Below, one piece after another: positions 1 through 8,218 of a stretch of DNA of 20,000 nucleotides (positions are counted from its first letter, which is position 1; every line of letters starts with the position of its first letter). A model generated the notes under the pieces. It searched no databases. It was not told the DNA's origin and saw only the letters and a list, made by a program, of their open reading frames with translations. This stretch comes from Halisarca cf. caerulea (taxonomy: Eukaryota > Porifera > Demospongiae > Chondrillida > Halisarcidae). The stretch spans positions 2,770,346-2,790,345 of the forward strand of contig CAUJGJ010000002.1 in assembly GCA_963170055.1 (NCBI GenBank), read 5' to 3'. The translations under genes were made by a program, and so were the position numbers.

Positions 1-131
1 TGTGTGTACTGTACAGTATATTTCATGTGAGGTGTAAATGGCCCTCTAGTCTGGTTGCACTGTGTATATTTACTATTAGTTTTAAGTTGTAGTTTCTACT
101 GGGGCTTTATGTCCCTCACACGCATGCGTGA

Positions 132-142
132 ACACACACACA

Positions 143-199
<57 letters not shown>

Positions 200-200
200 C

Positions 201-289
<89 letters not shown>

Positions 290-367
290 TACACACACAT
301 ACTGTACACACACATACACACACACACATACCCTACACACACACACACATACACACACACACATACC

Positions 368-433
<66 letters not shown>

Positions 434-464
434 GCACGCACGCACACACACACACACACATACT

Positions 465-534
<70 letters not shown>

Positions 535-535
535 T

Positions 536-613
<78 letters not shown>
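132..613. repeat. Long interrupted (CA)n microsatellite
   Basis: About 480 bp of CA repeats, in the upstream intron of KNTC1. Interruptions recur in two forms: TACCCTAC at 197, 329 and 364, and TACTGTAC at 300, 461 and 532. There is also a (CACG)n-type run at about 429-445. The apparent open frames on both strands (Thr-His and Cys-Val repeats) are artefacts of the repeat. Confidence 0.97.
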
Positions 614-616
<3 letters not shown>

Positions 617-762
617 TCCACATGTGTAGTCTTTCAGTGTTCACATCAATTGACATTCACACACAAAATTTAATGTACATACTGCACATGTGCACTTACT
701 TCTTTACCATTTATATTGTAATTGCATTGTTACTTTTTTCTCTGAATTATTACATTGTTCAG

Positions 763-832
763 GTTGGTATATTTAACCAGTGAACAAGAGAAAATTGAGG
801 AGAATGTTGCAACACTGTTGAGCTATGCTAAA
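763..832 (+). CDS. KNTC1: KNTC1 exon a (first visible)
   Basis: The acceptor ends in ttgttcag, the donor is AAA|GTATGT, and the exon is entered in phase 2 and left in phase 0. It encodes [19 protein letters not shown] and SYAK, an amphipathic helical segment. This is the weakest identification in the chain because I recognise no single conserved motif. It is supported by clean splice sites and by phase agreement with the next exon. Confidence 0.6.
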
Positions 833-1932
833 GTATGTTACATGCAGTACCTTTACCTCCAGCACAGTACCTCCACCACCAGTACAATACCTCCACCTCC
901 AGTACAGTACCTCCACCACCAGTACAGTACCTCCACCTCCAGTACAGTACCTCCACCTCCAGTACAGTACCTCCACCACCAGTACAATACCTCCACCTCC
1001 AGTACAGTACCTCCACCACCAGTACAGTACCTCCACCTCCAGTACAGTACCTCCACCTCCAGTACAGTACCTCCACCTCCAGTACAGTACCTCCACCTCC
1101 AGTGCATGTTATACCCAATCAGCACTCTACAGTGTGTGATGTGCTGTACATTGTATCCATTGCTTGCAGCATTCCTCGTCAGCGTTCCCTTACAAGTGTC
1201 GTGTTCTGGCTCTGAGACTTGTGCTGCACATTGCCTCCTGTGACATGGTAGAGAGGATCTCGCAACGTACCATCGCCGACATTATGTGAGTGAACAAGGG
1301 CACCTCAGGATGCAGCTTGGTAGTGCTGTTTTCAGGGAGTGTTCCATTCCTTTACTTCAATGTTGTACTATTCTATGAAATGAAACGAAAACTTGCACTG
1401 TTTAAGTCTGGTCACCAATGCTGTAGAGTTACAGAGAGACGAAATTTTTCTGAGCACATCTGTTTCTCATAAGGTCTGTCAGATAAACCAAGTGTTGGAT
1501 AAACCAGGTTAAGTTGCCGGGCAACTAGGTGAAAGGATTTCGTAATAGAGGGTCACATAGACATTTTCAGACAAACCAGGTGTCAGATGAACCTGGTGGA
1601 CTCTTAGTCAAGATACCACAGTGCGCATGTGCATGGTTTGTGTGACATACGTGTTGATGCTAGGTACACAGTATGTCTGGCTTAATCTTCCAGGTATCTC
1701 AAGCAAGTTTTCCACTTCCTGAGTGAGCTTGAGTTGGTCAACATCAACACAAACTTGCAAGCCTATGAATCCTGTGACAAGACTGCGTTTGTAAAGATGA
1801 TACTTAAAACACATGGACATCAGCCAAAGGTGTTGCAACATTGTACTGTTTTCTTAGCAGTTTCCTGTTATCTTTGGGTAGCTATATGAATAAGCAATGG
1901 TATACTTGTGTGTGTGTGTGTGTGCGTGTATG

Positions 1933-1986
<54 letters not shown>

Positions 1987-3504
1987 TGTGTGTGTGTGTA
2001 TGTTTATATGTTTATTGACATTGTATATATGTGCAAATAATTATGTCTGTCTGTGCTAGTGTGTGTGTATCAGTGGTTCTCGCATGAGAATTTCTGCATA
2101 AACAGGTTAATATGTAGTATAGTGTGTTGTGTTGTTGAATTAGTTGTTGTTGTTGTGTGTGTGCATTAAACCATGGAGTGTTAATGCACTGCCTATGAAC
2201 CTGTGCCCATGGGAAGCACCACTCCCTACAGAAGCACTAGGCTGCAAGGGTACATACCATGCGCACTGTCTTCTTGCCCGTGTGGGGTCACGTGCGGTTC
2301 TCCTTTATCAGGCACTGCAAACTGCCGTTGACATAATGGCCTTCCATGGCATATTTGATGAATCTTTATGGAACCAGACTCTGCATGGACTTATGAATTT
2401 AAAGCAGGTAATGTTCTTATGTACGTATTTATGTACAGTATAAAGATGTGTGGGTGGATGTTTTTGTGTTCTTTGCATTGTGTGTATTCATTTATGATTT
2501 CAGTGAAACCTCTGAATAAAGGACACTTTGGCAACAACATTAGATTCAGCTGATTTGTTCTTTGGGAGGTTCAAAATGTATTGTAGGAATTTTACTGGGA
2601 CCATAAGTCGTGTCCTTTGTAGAGATGTTTGTTATACTCAGGATGGTCACCAGAAAAAAATTGAAGAGAGTGGCATTTGCGTAAGCCAGTAGTAGGCTAG
2701 TGCACAGCTGTCATTATCTTGGTTCACTTCTCTCTTGTTTAGTATTGAGTTACTCCTCTACATTTATAGCTATCTTGTGGGGTGGGAAGTTCTCTCACAA
2801 AGTGCATGTACTGGTGCCTATGAGCGCCATAGAAAATGAGAATTATTTCAGATTGATGTACACAGTGTCAGTTTTACCTAATCTATCCACTTGAAATGTC
2901 TAAAGAAAGGAAGAATGGACTCTACTGAAGTAAAAAATGGTCTAAGCCAAAAGTTAAGCAGGGTGGCCCACCCTGCTTAAAAGGAGCCGGCAAAAACACT
3001 GATACTGTGTCCTTATTTGGGAGAGTCCACTATCAGAGGTTCCACTGTACATGATTGTGTCTGACTACGTTGTTGCATGTACTGTACGTACGTGCTGTAT
3101 ATACTGTATGCTTGTGTGTGTTGTGTTCATTACATCGAGGGTGTCCGTATTGTGTACTGTATGTACATGTGTAAATATGTTTTATTTTCAACAGATGGTA
3201 GCAGTTAATACACTGTGAACACTTTTGTACATGCATTTGTAAATGCCTGCTGTGCAGCATGTGGCTACTGTGTGTATGTCTGTGTGTGTGTGTGTGTGTG
3301 TTTGTTTGGATGGGTGAGTGTGTGCATGTATAAACTATGTCAGAGTGTATGTCAGAATGTACATATGTGTACTCTCTCAGGTTAAGGCTTTAAGGAGAGC
3401 TGTAGTATGGCTGTCCAGGTCATCTCCCCCAGATTGCCAAGTAAGTAGACACACACACATGCACGCATGCACACATGCGCACACACACACACGCACACAC
3501 ACAC

Positions 3505-3570
<66 letters not shown>

Positions 3571-6500
3571 CACACACCTCTTCAAAACAGCACAGTAATT
3601 CATTTCACGAAATATTCGCTGAAGTCTGCTGCATGTGTGTTGGCATGTTGCTTTATGTTGCGTGTGTGTATTTGCTGTGTTTTTGTGTAGGTATCATCAG
3701 CTGTTGATGCCTGGGACTGTGTCCTGCGTCAACCTCTGCAGGATGCTGAGCTTCCCCTGACGTCAGGCATCAGGGACTCACTGTTGGACACCTTCTACCT
3801 CCTGCTGGTGTGAGTAAACCTGGGTGTAATTATTACTGATTGCTAGTGTTGTACTTTCTTGTTCGTTTTGAAAGATTTGACTGACAGTGGTGCTGTCCAC
3901 TGCCCAGCTTGTTGTACACTCTCTGCTCTTCCACTGTATTTGTGGTGTGAGGTTATGTTCATGCTAGGAATGCTCTTCTCGTAGTCAAGCTCTACCAGCT
4001 TTTACACTTCACTGTCTGTTGCAATCTCACTGCCGCCATTGTGTAGTATTCAGTCAGACCTCACTTATCTGCACATTCTGGATGAAGTTGCGGATGAAGT
4101 GAGGGAACTGGATATATAAATGAGGGAGCAGTAGTATAGTGTACAGTAGGATTACTGCAGATTTGTTCCAATAAGAACTACTGCAGAAGGGGAGGGAACT
4201 GGATATCTGAGGTACAGATAAGTGACGTCTCACTGTATACGATGATGGTCCCCTTGCCCTGAGTACCATCTGACTGCCCCCCACCCTGAGTACCATCTGA
4301 CCACCCTCTCACCCTGAGTACTGTCTGACTGACCCCACCCCACCCCTCCCCAAGTACCATCTGACTGTCCCCTTACCCTGTCTGAGTACTGTTTGACTGC
4401 TCCCTCACTCTGAGTATAGTTGGGGTATTCTATTGATTATGCATTGAGCAATGTCTGACCGCCCCCTCACTCTGCTGCCCATCTGTTTACGATATTGAGG
4501 TGTCATTCTCTACTTGCAGTTGTCCTTGTATATTCTCCCTTGACATGAAGTACTTCATAAAGTCCTACCACCGCCTGCAAATGCCAGAGTGTGCCTTGGT
4601 GTGCACTTATCTTGTTCCCTCCATTGTTGACCGGAAAACTTTGTTGAAGGTTAGTATTTACGTATGTGGTCAACCAGTGTAGATATAAACATTTGAGGTT
4701 ATCTTTGAGTGCATACTGTATAACAATGTACATGATGGACGGAGTGTTTAGTAAAAATTTGTTCAAGAATAAACTAGTACATCTTGCACTGTCAAGAGTC
4801 CATGTAGTCCATATTTTACTCTTCAATTTTTGTCCGGTTTTATATTCGCAGATTGAAAGCCATCAACAAAAGTTTGCACCTGCATAAATTTTGATTGGGC
4901 TCTTGTGTAATGGCAAAACATGGCCATCTGCGAATAGAAAAATGCAAAATCTCTATAAAATCCATGATTCACTAAATTTTCATCCCACGAAAATTTAGGT
5001 GTATACAGTAGTTTATGGGACCTTTCAAGTGAATTTTGTGATTTATATGATTTATGTACATGAACATACATCCACTCCTTTGCAAGCGCCTAGGATGTGT
5101 TAGAATGGTTAAGAGTGTGATTTAATGAAAGGTTTCGCTTGGGTGCTACAATCAATTGATATTTTATCGCCAAATTTAAATATTCAATTTTGATTAACAT
5201 AATGAGTTTGATAATACAATAGTATCTCTTTTGAAAGACCACACTTAGGGACAGGTGAAAGGTGGTCTCTGATGGGGGGGGGGGGGGTATAGTATGGGAC
5301 ATATGTGCATTTGTTCCCAGTAAGGCTGGTCTTACAAAAGAGGTGGTCTCTCAACAGAGGTACTACTGTAGTAGTTGATAGCATTTATTATGTAGCTACG
5401 ACCATGAACTGCTGATGAGTAAGGACATCGTTTTATCAGCTCACAACTTCTTGGATAAAGTAAATGCTAAAGTTCAATATGCAATCTTACCGAAATACAT
5501 TTTGTAAAAATCATCATTTGAAATTTCCAAGTATATGTATTACAGCTGTAACTACATGCAGAAGAGTGTGCACACACGCATACTGAGTCGCTTGTACACT
5601 AAGTATTCATGCGTATCATAGTGTACAGATATTCATGCTATCTCGATGGTCTCAACTACAGTAGTATTTTTCATTGTATCTTTAGAATATCGTCAAAAGC
5701 TTGAATTCAGTTGAAGAAGTGAAGAGGAATTTACAGAAATTGTCTGTTTCTAGAGAGGTACAGGATTCTGTGTCTTCACTTGCATGCTGTGTTTGTGACA
5801 AAGATTCAGTGAACCTCTATTAATGGACACCTCCTTAGTTAGCCACCTATTTTAACAGGACACCATCACTGCCCTATTTAAAATTTGAAATCTTTCACAT
5901 TGACATGTGTACATTTAAGCTCCCTGAAAGAAGGACACATCCTATACAGAACTGTTTACTATGGTCCTAGTAGTATGGACTAGCTCTGGACGGTATTGAC
6001 AATTATAACTAGTTACTAACTAATTGACAGATAGTCGGTACTAGTCGGTATGACTCACTATTATCTTCCAATATTAATATTCCAATTTTGATCCCTCAGT
6101 TCACATAACTGAGGGGCTGGTTAAAAATATCTTAGCACTATGTACCCGGGCCAATTGGAAACCATAGCCATATAATATATTGGACTTCTGCTGTTAGCCT
6201 TCCCCCTTTTCCACCCAACCATTCTTGTACTGCAAATGGAGGTAACTGCACTTGCTCTAGAAAACTGCTGATAGTCAATATATTGAGTAGTCGATATACT
6301 GACTATTCAAAATTGTAATTATTGTATTGTCGGTTTTGGATTGATATTGATATTGACTACTAATATTGAAAGATTGTCCAGGGCTAGTATGGACTATCCC
6401 AATGGTGTCCTCTGTGTACAGGTTCACTGTACAGGACTATCCCAATGGTGTCCTCTGTGTACAGGTTCCACTGTACAGGACTATCCCAATGGTGTCCTCT

Positions 6501-7562
6501 GTGTACAGGTTCCACTGTACAGGACTATCCCAATGGTGTCCTCTGTGTACAGGTTCACTGTACAGGACTATCCCAATGGTGTCCTCTGTGTACAGGTTCC
6601 ACTGTACAGGACTATCCCAATGGTGTCCTCTGTGTACAGGTTCCACTGTACAGGACTATCCCAATGGTGTCCTCTGTGTACAGGTTCCACTGTACAGGAC
6701 TATCCCAATGGTGTCCTCTGTGTACAGGTTCCACTGTACAGGACTATCCCAATGGTGTCCTCTATGTAGAGGTTCCACTATCATTATATATAGATTCCAC
6801 ACCTGCTTAGATGTACCCAAACTGTATGGGGACTTGCTGGTATGGTAGATCTTGATTTTGATTTTTGATGTACTGGGCTGATGTAGTACTGCTAGTGGCC
6901 AGTGATCTAGTACTTCAGTGACTAGCCATTTTCATGGCCTGCCATTACTGTGACCCGGTACTTCGTCCTTAGCAATGCTGATGAGCATTGTTGTTGTTCC
7001 TAGATGTGTTCTTATGGTACTAAGGGAGTTTGAGTGTCTGGTAATATTGATTCAATAAATACCCTTAGCCTAAGTACATGATAAGGGTTATTGTCCATGG
7101 CTGTTTGTGCATTTGTGAGTGGGCTTTACTCACAAACATTTAAGGTACAAATCTTTAGTCTAGTGCTTATACATTAGCAGGTATATGTGGTAGCAGACCT
7201 AGTGAATTTTTAACACACAGCATAAAACTTTAGCGTGGTTTTATTATTGTGATGTTGTGACCCTGGCTCTGAATGAAATTGCATATTTTTCCCTTTTGGC
7301 AATTTCCCACCGTACAGTATTTGTAATTGTCTCTGCCACCACTAGAAATAGGTGACTCATGAAATTGGGTGGTTGCAAATATTTTGCAGCATAGGGTGCT
7401 TGTTTCTGCAAGATTGGCGCTCAGTCTGACAATATTATACTGTTACACCAATGGTACTTTTATAACTGTCTATCTTACCTACAGATACTGACTGCTGTGA
7501 CTCAGATCCTGAATGAAAGTGATTCTCATGATGAATCTGCTGAACTATTCTACTACGTTTGA
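763..7562 (+). CDS. KNTC1: KNTC1/ROD (Rough deal) homologue, 3' part of the gene, nine exons to the stop
   Basis: Kinetochore-associated protein 1 is the large subunit of the RZZ complex (ROD-ZW10-Zwilch), which recruits Spindly/dynein and Mad1-Mad2 to unattached kinetochores. Exons: 763-832, 1170-1285, 1694-1829, 2312-2407, 3381-3440, 3691-3809, 4520-4649, 5686-5757, 7485-7562 (TGA). All junctions are GT-AG and phases fit, giving 291 residues. As I recall the human C-terminal region, the match runs nearly gap-free: [16 protein letters not shown] / [10 protein letters not shown], then [44 protein letters not shown] and [13 protein letters not shown]. The alignable helical-repeat region ends near LQKLSVSRE. 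The last exon then adds only 25 residues, so the tail is much shorter than in vertebrates. The N-terminal beta-propeller and most of the helical body lie upstream of the window. Family assignment rests on remembered sequence, not a search. No AATAAA is seen just downstream. Confidence 0.75.
841..1100. repeat. 20-bp minisatellite (AGTACAGTACCTCCACCTCC), 13 copies
   Basis: Exactly phased 20-bp units lie in the KNTC1 intron between exons a and b. The units differ at CACCACC versus CACCTCC and at GTAC versus ATAC. Units 861-960 and 961-1060 form a 100-bp higher-order duplication with a single mismatch. A 20-bp unit is not divisible by 3, so the three frames read as repeats of different peptides. 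The array is intronic and non-coding. Confidence 0.95.
1170..1285 (+). CDS. KNTC1: KNTC1 exon b
   Basis: The acceptor is attgcttgcag and the donor AT|GTGAGT (phase 2). It encodes [18 protein letters not shown] followed by [15 protein letters not shown], which lines up with the vertebrate KNTC1 segment that ends in IDEIRYHIRCLTFLTEFEVLNI. A second acceptor 27 nt downstream (tacaag|tgt, 1196) is also in frame but has a poorer pyrimidine tract. Confidence 0.7.
1480..1600. repeat. Degenerate repeat with GATAAACCA motifs
   Basis: AGATAAACCAAG and GGATAAACCAGG, then ACAAACCAGGTG and ATGAACCTGGTG, lie around a GTTGCC-g-GGCAAC palindrome. The motif resembles the GTCGGATAAACGAGGG right end of the element at 14350-14509, so this may be a decayed relative. 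It is intronic. Confidence 0.35.
1694..1829 (+). CDS. KNTC1: KNTC1 exon c
   Basis: The acceptor is aatcttccag and the donor AAG|GTGTTG, which is a weak match after position +3. It encodes [20 protein letters not shown] and continues to [27 protein letters not shown] matches the human FLTEFEVLNI segment, and KTHGHQ matches KNHSHE. Exon 136 nt; enters phase 2, leaves phase 0. Confidence 0.78.
1907..1999. repeat. (TG)n microsatellite
   Basis: A TG tract with GCGTATGCA and TA interruptions, in the intron between KNTC1 exons c and d. Confidence 0.95.
2312..2407 (+). CDS. KNTC1: KNTC1 exon d
   Basis: The acceptor is cctttatcag and the donor CAG|GTAATG, with both ends in phase 0. It encodes [20 protein letters not shown] then [12 protein letters not shown]. 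Joined to exon c it aligns without gaps to the human HESMAVRLVTELCLEYKIYD...LWNGLLQKL stretch. That fit decides the acceptor, since the frame stays open upstream to about 2144. Confidence 0.8.
2501..3047. mobile_element. MITE-like TIR element(s), CAGTGAAACCTC family
   Basis: The left end is CAGTGAAACCTCTGAATAAA followed by GGACAC. The right end, read on the minus strand, is CAGTGGAACCTCTGATAGTG and further in AATAAGGACAC, so the two ends are inverted repeats. An internal stretch near 2590-2635 (ttttactgggacc...gtgtcctttgtagaga) itself looks like a right end, so two elements may be fused or one nested. No transposase is present. The element lies in the intron between KNTC1 exons d and e. Confidence 0.6.
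2954..2980. repeat. Near-perfect 27-bp palindrome
   Basis: The arms are TTAAGCAGGGTGG (2954-2966) and its exact reverse complement (2968-2980), around a single C. It sits inside the MITE-like region 2501-3047. Confidence 0.9.
3280..3301. repeat. Short (TG)n tract
   Basis: Eleven TG units in the intron before KNTC1 exon e. Confidence 0.9.
3381..3440 (+). CDS. KNTC1: KNTC1 exon e
   Basis: The acceptor is actctctcag and the donor CAA|GTAAGT. It is a 60-nt, phase 0/0 exon encoding [20 protein letters not shown], matching the human PYLRKVLKAISS segment. A CA microsatellite starts about 8 nt after the donor. Confidence 0.75.
3449..3577. repeat. (CA)n microsatellite next to a splice donor
   Basis: CA repeats with CATG and GCAC interruptions start 8 nt after the exon e donor and fill about half of the 250-nt intron. 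Confidence 0.95.
3691..3809 (+). CDS. KNTC1: KNTC1 exon f
   Basis: The acceptor is ttttgtgtag and the donor GT|GTGAGT (phase 2). It encodes [20 protein letters not shown] then [20 protein letters not shown] in [11 protein letters not shown] aligns with human KAWQRVIQIPL. Codon third positions are richer in G/C than the flanking introns. Confidence 0.78.
4051..4235. mobile_element. 185-bp MITE-like TIR element, second family
   Basis: The left end is CAGTCAGACCTCACTTATCT-GCAC and the right end on the minus strand is CAGTGAGACGTCACTTATCT-GTAC, about 24 bp with few mismatches. The interior repeats the motif GAGGGAACTGGATAT in direct orientation (4101 and 4192). There is no coding capacity. It lies in the intron between KNTC1 exons f and g. 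Confidence 0.75.
4254..4480. repeat. Degenerate minisatellite (CCCTGAGTACCATCTGACTG core)
   Basis: About six imperfect copies of a 27-45 bp unit with core CTGAGTACYRTCTGAC and a C-rich linker. It directly abuts the right end of the 4051-4235 element. Confidence 0.75.
4520..4649 (+). CDS. KNTC1: KNTC1 exon g
   Basis: The acceptor is ctacttgcag and the donor AAG|GTTAGT. It encodes [38 protein letters not shown] and TLLK. The pattern C-P---LD-----Y--L--P--AL-C---P matches the human CPVSGDLDLIGVARQYIQLE / LPAFALACLMLMP segment and is the most telling stretch of the gene. Confidence 0.82.
4843..5003. repeat. Inverted-repeat region in intron g-h
   Basis: TATTCGCAGAT (4843-4853) is matched by ATCTGCGAATA (4926-4936). 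A second pair, ACTAAATTTT and AAAATTTAGGT, flanks CATCCCACG at about 4970-5000. It looks like decayed mobile DNA and has no gene. Confidence 0.5.
5225..5375. repeat. Decayed TIR-like fragment with a poly-G run
   Basis: AGACCACACTTAGGGACAGG, GGTGGTCTCTGATG, a run of 13 G ending at 5287, then AGAGGTGGTCTCTCAACAGA and GGTACTACTGTA. The final motif resembles the right ends of the CAGTGRAACCTC family. Confidence 0.4.
5686..5757 (+). CDS. KNTC1: KNTC1 exon h
   Basis: The acceptor is tgtatctttag and the donor GAG|GTACAG; phase 0/0, 24 codons. It encodes [20 protein letters not shown] then VSRE, matching the human IKNFLGSCDPQVILKQLEEH segment. Confidence 0.75.
5983..6384. mobile_element. Nested 402-bp TIR element with flanking 12-bp direct repeats
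   Basis: TAGTATGGACTA occurs at 5971-5982 and exactly again at 6385-6396. Between them the ends are GCTCTGGACGGTATTGACAA on the left and, on the minus strand, GCCCTGGACAATCTTTCAAT on the right. These inverted ends and flanking repeats indicate insertion of a non-autonomous element. The interior has a 9-bp-arm hairpin (CCCTCAGTT 6093-6101, AACTGAGGG 6107-6115) and many TATTGA motifs. A 12-bp target duplication is long for a DNA transposon, so part of the match may be chance. Confidence 0.7.
6391..6779. repeat. 44-bp tandem array, nine copies, of a TIR end
   Basis: Units start at 6391, 6434, 6478, 6522, 6565, 6609, 6653, 6697 and 6741. Seven span 44 bp, and units 1 and 4 are 43 bp (TTCAC for TTCCAC). 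Each unit contains GGACTATCCCAATGGTGTCC and TCTGTGTACAGGTTCCACTG, which is the right end of the CAGTGRAACCTC family. Copies are almost identical, indicating recent expansion. Long open frames over the array are repeat artefacts. Confidence 0.95.
6841..7484. other. Remainder of the last KNTC1 intron
   Basis: There is no gene or clear repeat. One small hairpin is seen (TTTGTGAGT 7112-7120, ACTCACAAA 7128-7136, 7-nt loop). The AATAAA at about 7054 lies inside the intron and is not assigned as a polyadenylation signal. Confidence 0.5.
7485..7562 (+). CDS. KNTC1: KNTC1 last exon and stop
   Basis: The acceptor is tatcttacctacag. The exon encodes [20 protein letters not shown] and LFYYV, then TGA at 7560-7562. 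It is acidic and shows no clear match to the vertebrate tail, which as I recall continues for roughly 80 more residues. The end is either a real lineage-specific shortening or an alternative last exon. Confidence 0.65.
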   Translation: MLTAVTQILNESDSHDESAELFYYV

Positions 7563-7907
7563 TGCCTTGTCTGTACTTGGTTGGATCTATTGTAGACTTT
7601 CACATGCATTTTGAATGAATATCACTTCAGTTCGGTACATGGGTGTTGGAGTATCTGTGCTTGTACAAAGAATGATGCAAAAGCATGCATACATGATAGG
7701 TGACACCACATAAGTACATATGTGCCTGCTCATCTGGGCTCACTTTGTCCCTGCCTGTTAGGAGTCGTACCAAATCAGGTAGTTTCATATTTCATATTAT
7801 TATAAGGTGACCCTTTCAGCCAAGGCTGGTATAAATGGGGAACCAAACGTACATAGTTAGATATAATTAGATAAGATTAGATAAAGTATTTAACTTGTCA
7901 TGATAAT
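7563..7907. other. KNTC1 3' flank
   Basis: This is the presumed 3' UTR and flank. I see no AATAAA hexamer. A small run of TTAGATA-type motifs lies at 7857-7885. Confidence 0.4.
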
Positions 7908-8218
7908 TGTGTGCGTGTGTGTGTATTTGTGTGTTTGTGTGTGCGGACGTGTGTGTGTGTGTGTGTACATGCGTGTATTTGTGTGTGTGTGTGTTAATGT
8001 GTGCGGACGTGTGTGTGTTAATGTGTGCGTACGTGTGTGTGTGTGTGCATGTGTGTGTATTTGTGTGTGTGTGTGTGTGTATGTGTGTATGTTTGTGTAC
8101 GTGCGTGTATTTGTGTGTGTGTGTTTATGTGTGCGTACATGTGTGTGTGTGTGCATGTGCGTGTATTTGTGTGTGTGTTTGCATGTGTGTACGTACATGT
8201 GTGTGTATGTTTGTGTAT
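7908..8218. repeat. Irregular TG-rich tract
   Basis: TG repeats are broken by recurring TATTTGTGTG, GTGCGGACG and GTACATG interruptions, so the tract has a loose 35-60 bp internal periodicity. The long frames on both strands are repeat artefacts. Confidence 0.92.

Larger units (their letters stand above)
5807..6779. mobile_element. MITE-like element with an amplified right end and a nested insertion
   Basis: The left end is CAGTGAACCTCTATTAATGG followed by ACACC. The right end on the minus strand is TAGTGGAACCTCTACATAGA followed by GGACACC. Interior 5885-5970 (TTGAAATCTTTCACATTGAC..., GAACTGTTTACTATGGTCC) matches 9747-9840, confirming a dispersed family. The element contains a nested insertion (5983-6384), and its right terminus is repeated nine times (6391-6779). 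It has no transposase and lies in the last KNTC1 intron. Confidence 0.7.

Noticed and set aside
55..783. Open frames of Thr-His and Cys-Val repeats over CA/TG tracts (also at 1841, 3318, 7890-8260, 13000-13590, 16163-16520, 18552-19071)
   Set aside because: They arise automatically from dinucleotide repeats lacking stops in several frames and have no other coding signal.
841..1100. CRISPR-like or coding tandem repeat in the 20-bp array
   Set aside because: No spacers, six open frames from composition only, and flanking KNTC1 exons splice across it.
1170..1196. Alternative acceptor at 1196 for KNTC1 exon b
   Set aside because: It is in frame, but the acceptor at 1169 has the better tract and its extra residues (YK before CRVLAL) fit the family pattern. 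Both remain possible.
2150..2311. Upstream extension of KNTC1 exon d (open frame encoding [13 protein letters not shown] and further)
   Set aside because: The acceptor at 2311 is good, and joining there gives a gap-free family alignment. The extension adds unmatched residues and lacks a better acceptor.
6391..6779. CRISPR-like array
   Set aside because: The whole unit is repeated head to tail without unique spacers, in an animal gene intron.
6341..6848. Three overlapping + strand frames of 120-160 codons with repeated peptides ([11 protein letters not shown] and others)
   Set aside because: They translate the 44-bp tandem array in all three frames, and the unit length is not a codon multiple. 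The sequence is intronic and TIR-derived.
7053..7058. AATAAA as a KNTC1 polyadenylation signal
   Set aside because: It lies in the intron before the inferred last exon. It would matter only if an alternative, intron-retaining transcript exists.
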